A stretch of 64,000 nucleotides of DNA from an uncultured Eubacteriales bacterium (GTDB lineage: Bacteria > Bacillota > Clostridia > Christensenellales > CAG-138): positions 1 through 64,000 of the forward strand of contig CADBYI010000012.1 in assembly GCA_902798825.1 (NCBI GenBank). The letters run 5' to 3'. Position 1 is the first letter of the stretch. Every line of letters begins with the position of its first letter. Below the pieces are notes generated by a model. The model had not been told where the DNA came from and did no database searches. It was given only the letters and a program-made list of their open reading frames with translations. The translations under genes were made by a program, and so were the position numbers. Below are positions 61,226-64,000 of the stretch, piece after piece.

Positions 61226-62611
61226 TCAATCCACCACCCGGTGCTTTTCCCAATGGGCGAAGCGATAATAGAGATAGGTCACTGTGCTGCACACGAGCCA
61301 GCCCGCCGGGTACCCCATGGCCACGGGGACGATGGTGTTGGAGATGTAGTGGGTGACGATAAACAGATATATCTGGCGGAAGAGCACGAAGCTGAACAGC
61401 ATGATGAACATGGGCGCCCGGCTGTCCCCGGCGCCCCGAAGGGACCCGGCCAGCACCTGGTTGATGCAGCAGAGCACATAGAAGGGGGTGATGAGCCGGA
61501 GGAACAGGGTGCCGAAGCGGACCACCTCCGGCGCGTCGTTGAAGAAGCGCACCAGATGGGGGGCGAAAAGCAGCACCGGCGCCATGATGCCCAGGGTGAT
61601 CAGCATGGAGATGCGTAGGGCCGCGCTGACGCCCTGCCGGGCCCGGCCCACGTCCTGTACGCCCAGATTCTGGCCCACAAAGGTGGTGGCGCCCATGGCC
61701 AGGCTCTGCATGGGCAGGAACAAAAAGGCGTCGATCTTCGTATAGGCCGTCCAGCCGCCCATGCAGTCCGCCCCGAAGTGGTTGATGTAGGACTGGACGA
61801 ACACGTTGGAGAAGGCCGTGATGGCCATCTGGATGGCGGCGGGGATGCCCACCCGCACGATCTTTTTGAGCACGCTCCAGTGTATCCGCAGCTTCCTGAC
61901 GGACACCCGGCACCAGTTGTCCGCCCGGAACAGCACCGCCAGCACCAGCACCGCCGAGATGCCTTGGGAAAGGATGGTGGCATAGGCCACGCCCGCCACG
62001 CCCATGTGGAAGGCCAGCACGAACAGCAGATCCAGCACGATGTTCAGCGAGGCGGACAGAACCAGAAAGTAGAAGGGCCGCTGAGAGTCCCCCACCGCCC
62101 GAAGGATGCCCGCGCCCATGTTGTAGACCATGAGGCCGAAGATGCCCGAGAAGTAGATGGAAAGATAGGTCCGGGCCTCCGGGAACACCTCCGCCGGGGT
62201 CTTCATGAAGGTGAGCATCAGCGGCGTCATGCCCACGCCCACGGCGGTGAACACCACCCCCAGTACCATGGTCATGACCAGGGCCGTGTGGACGGTGTCG
62301 CTGACCTTTTCGGCCTGCTTGGCGCCGTAGTATTGGGAGATGACCACCCCCGCGCCGGTGGACAGGCCCATGAAGAAACCGATGAGCATGTTCAGGATGG
62401 GGTTCACGGTGCCCACGGCGGAGAAGGCCTCCTTCCCCACGTAGTTGCCCACCACCCAGGTGTCCACGGTGTTGTACAGCTGCTGGAACAGATTCCCCAG
62501 CAGCAGGGGTATAGCAAAGTGGATCAGCAGCCCATATACGTTGCCGCTGGTCATGTCCACGTCCCGCCGGGAGAGATACTGTCGTACTTTTGTGCCTGTG
62601 CCGATGCTCAT
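61226..62611 (-). CDS. MATE-family efflux transporter
   Basis: About 461 residues, twelve membrane helices, in two homologous halves. N terminus DMTSGNVYGLLIHFAIPLLLGNLFQQLYNTVDTWVVG is typical of NorM/DinF-like Clostridial MATE proteins, and each half has the QYYGA / GQNLG motif region. Likely exports drugs or metabolites with Na+ or H+. Start uncertain: ATG at 62611 (19 residues before DMTSG) is chosen, 62641 and 62554 are alternatives; no strong ribosome site decides. Confidence 0.9.
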   Translation of the reverse strand: MSIGTGTKVRQYLSRRDVDMTSGNVYGLLIHFAIPLLLGNLFQQLYNTVDTWVVGNYVGKEAFSAVGTVNPILNMLIGFFMGLSTGAGVVISQYYGAKQAEKVSDTVHTALVMTMVLGVVFTAVGVGMTPLMLTFMKTPAEVFPEARTYLSIYFSGIFGLMVYNMGAGILRAVGDSQRPFYFLVLSASLNIVLDLLFVLAFHMGVAGVAYATILSQGISAVLVLAVLFRADNWCRVSVRKLRIHWSVLKKIVRVGIPAAIQMAITAFSNVFVQSYINHFGADCMGGWTAYTKIDAFLFLPMQSLAMGATTFVGQNLGVQDVGRARQGVSAALRISMLITLGIMAPVLLFAPHLVRFFNDAPEVVRFGTLFLRLITPFYVLCCINQVLAGSLRGAGDSRAPMFIMLFSFVLFRQIYLFIVTHYISNTIVPVAMGYPAGWLVCSTVTYLYYRFAHWEKHRVVD

Positions 62612-62802
62612 GCGCTGAAAAAGATTTCCGTTTCGGCCCACAGTATACCATGCCCCCGGCCGTTTGTACAGAAGCTTTTGCTCGGTTTTCCGTCCCTTTT
62701 CCGTGGTTTTCCCCCTGCCGTTGGGTCAAAAGGGGATTGAAACGCCCTGTGGCATGGGATACAATATACATATACCATATATGGACGATGTGGGAGGCGC
62801 AC

Positions 62803-64000
62803 ATGAGATGGATTCGGGGGCTGCTGGCGGCGCTGCTGCTGGCGGCCCTTCTCTGCTGCCCCGCCGCCGCGCAAAGCTCCTTCACCGGCAAGGTCACCCT
62901 CTATTCCCGGAGCAAGCGGGAGGCCTATGTGCAAAACGGGACCACGGGCAAGCTGGTGCGACTGGACAAATCCAACGGGGACCGGCTGGACGAGATCAAG
63001 GCCGGCAAGGTGCTGACGGTCTCCGGCTTCGAGGTGACTCACGAGCAGGGCGGCTACCTTCTGCCCGAGATCAGCGACGCCATGATCGAAAGCATATCGG
63101 ACGGCGGCGCCTCCGCCACCACCGTCAACGCCACGCTGGACCAGCTGGGCAACGGGCTCATGGCGGTCCGGGTCCGGGTGAAGGGTACCAAGGCCCAGCT
63201 TTCGTCGGCGAACCTGCAGCTGTCGGTCCGGGTCCGGGTGAAGGGTACCAAGGCCCAGCTTTCGTCGGCGAACCTGCAGCTGTCTCTGGACGGATACGAG
63301 GACGGGCAGACCCTGACCGTCACCGGCGTCCTCTCCGCCAACACCCACGGCCGGATCATCCTGGGGGCTTCCATCCAGGCCGAGGCTCCGGCCACGCCCG
63401 AAGCGGAGCCCACATCGGCCCCCTCCCCCACGCCGGACCCAACGGAGCCACCCACTCCGGTGCCGGAGGCCACGGACCCGCCGGAGGCGACGCCCGGGCC
63501 TACGCCCGCCACGGAACCGGCGCCCGTTTCCACGGCGACCCCGGGGCCGGACGGACCGGAAGCGACGGAAACCCTCCCCAGCCCCACCGCGGAGGAGACG
63601 GCCCCCGCACCCACGGCTGCGCCATCGCCGGCGCCTGAGGAGACGGCCCCGCCCCGGGAGACGCCTCTCCCGGGCCTGTTCCCCACCACGATCCCGGGCC
63701 CGGCGGCCACCGAGACCACCGGCCCCCAGCCCACCACCGGAACCACCGTCGGCCCCGAGCCCGGGCCCGACCAGGGCGAAGGGCCCTCCCCCGTTCCCAC
63801 ACCCGATCCCACCGCCGCGGGCCCCACCCTTCCCGCCCCGGCGGAGCCAGACCCGACGGCTGCCCCAGCCCCGACGGCTCAGCCGGAATCGACCCCCGGA
63901 CCAACAGCCGCCCCGACGGCTGCGCCAACCACCGATCCGAACCCCACCAACCCGGCCACGCCGAGACCCACCGCCACCCCAAAGGCCACGGCCACGCCGG
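62803..64000 (+). CDS. secreted Thr/Pro-rich protein, cut by window end
   Basis: Starts at the ATG at 62803 after GGGAGG and stays open to the window end (399 codons). Signal peptide 1-25 (LLAALLLAALLCCPAAA). Residues about 26-185 are a small beta-rich domain, with a bacterial OB/SH3-like feel (KVLTVSGFEV, TLTVTGVLSANTHGRIILGA). An exact 60-bp tandem duplication repeats 20 residues (about 121-160). From about residue 195 the protein is almost wholly Pro, Thr, Ala and Glu. This stalk suggests surface display. The C-terminal domain, which could reveal the function, lies outside. Confidence 0.75.
   Translation, partial: MRWIRGLLAALLLAALLCCPAAAQSSFTGKVTLYSRSKREAYVQNGTTGKLVRLDKSNGDRLDEIKAGKVLTVSGFEVTHEQGGYLLPEISDAMIESISDGGASATTVNATLDQLGNGLMAVRVRVKGTKAQLSSANLQLSVRVRVKGTKAQLSSANLQLSLDGYEDGQTLTVTGVLSANTHGRIILGASIQAEAPATPEAEPTSAPSPTPDPTEPPTPVPEATDPPEATPGPTPATEPAPVSTATPGPDGPEATETLPSPTAEETAPAPTAAPSPAPEETAPPRETPLPGLFPTTIPGPAATETTGPQPTTGTTVGPEPGPDQGEGPSPVPTPDPTAAGPTLPAPAEPDPTAAPAPTAQPESTPGPTAAPTAAPTTDPNPTNPATPRPTATPKATATP
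63164..63283. repeat. exact 60-bp tandem duplication
   Basis: 63164-63223 and 63224-63283 are identical. In frame in the secreted Thr/Pro-rich protein, where it repeats a stretch including VRVKGTKAQLSSANLQLS. Confidence 0.95.

Noticed and set aside
62664..63638. 324-codon plus-strand frame at the right end
   Set aside because: Shifted shadow of the secreted protein starting at 62803, whose signal peptide and Thr/Pro stalk are in another frame that stays open to the window end.

Overview
The window reads as a GC-rich (roughly 60% by eye) Gram-positive-type chromosome, most likely Bacillota, class Clostridia (Christensenellales/Oscillospirales-like). The reasons are a meso-DAP-type MurE, a transpeptidase with PASTA domains, lipoprotein foldase next to mfd, Soj/Spo0J with parS sites, YhaM, YugP, DUF951, and many secreted proteins with Thr/Pro-rich stalks. 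The lineage is inference from gene content; no rRNA is present.

Layout. 1-12346: a tRNA-Gly and a leftward division/cell-wall (dcw) operon, read from a clear promoter at 12318-12346: rsmH, ftsL-like, PASTA transpeptidase, murE, mraY, murD, ftsW, murA, ftsQ. murF and murG are missing from their usual places. Two copies of a covarying structured repeat sit between genes of this operon. 12546-17836: leftward dnaA-dnaN plus a large membrane protein, with a DnaA-box cluster between dnaN and dnaA (probable oriC). Gene direction changes at this point, as expected of an origin. 18094-31166: rightward and mixed housekeeping genes: hydrolase, DUF951, two signal peptidases, mscS, leuS, lgt, parA-parB with two parS sites, yjbR-like gene, yhaM, mnmG-rsmG, pth. 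31163-36844: mfd, foldase, acyltransferase. 36894-38675: a MerR/YbjQ/YhfC operon with a 19-bp-spacer MerR promoter; the yhfC gene is frameshifted. 38736-46609: cell-wall hydrolase, dipeptidase, PAP2 protein, purine nucleoside phosphorylase, a C26 amidotransferase-like hydrolase, an ECF S component and an HTH-P-loop-CYTH fusion. 47149-48203: rpsF-ssb-rpsR. 48428-54598: two secreted proteins and a sodium/solute symporter preceded by a tyrosine-rich leader peptide and terminator that look like a classical attenuator. 54790-61079: AT-richer genes (XRE regulator, small membrane protein, possible nuclease, frameshifted metallophosphoesterase) interleaved with asnS and yugP, plus a probable 6S RNA. 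61226-64000: a MATE transporter and a Thr/Pro-rich secreted protein cut by the window end.

The intergenic DNA is unusually structured. I see four kinds of repeat: (1) the dcw-operon element with covarying stems; (2) composite hairpins near gene 3' ends that share a purine-rich linker; (3) hairpin arrays punctuated by a constant 7-mer (ATTTCAC, TCGATGT or GCGATAT); (4) a GTCATCCTGAG-type palindrome. There are also two exact in-frame tandem duplications inside genes. The most interesting candidates are the dcw-operon structured element and the Tyr-codon attenuator ahead of the symporter.
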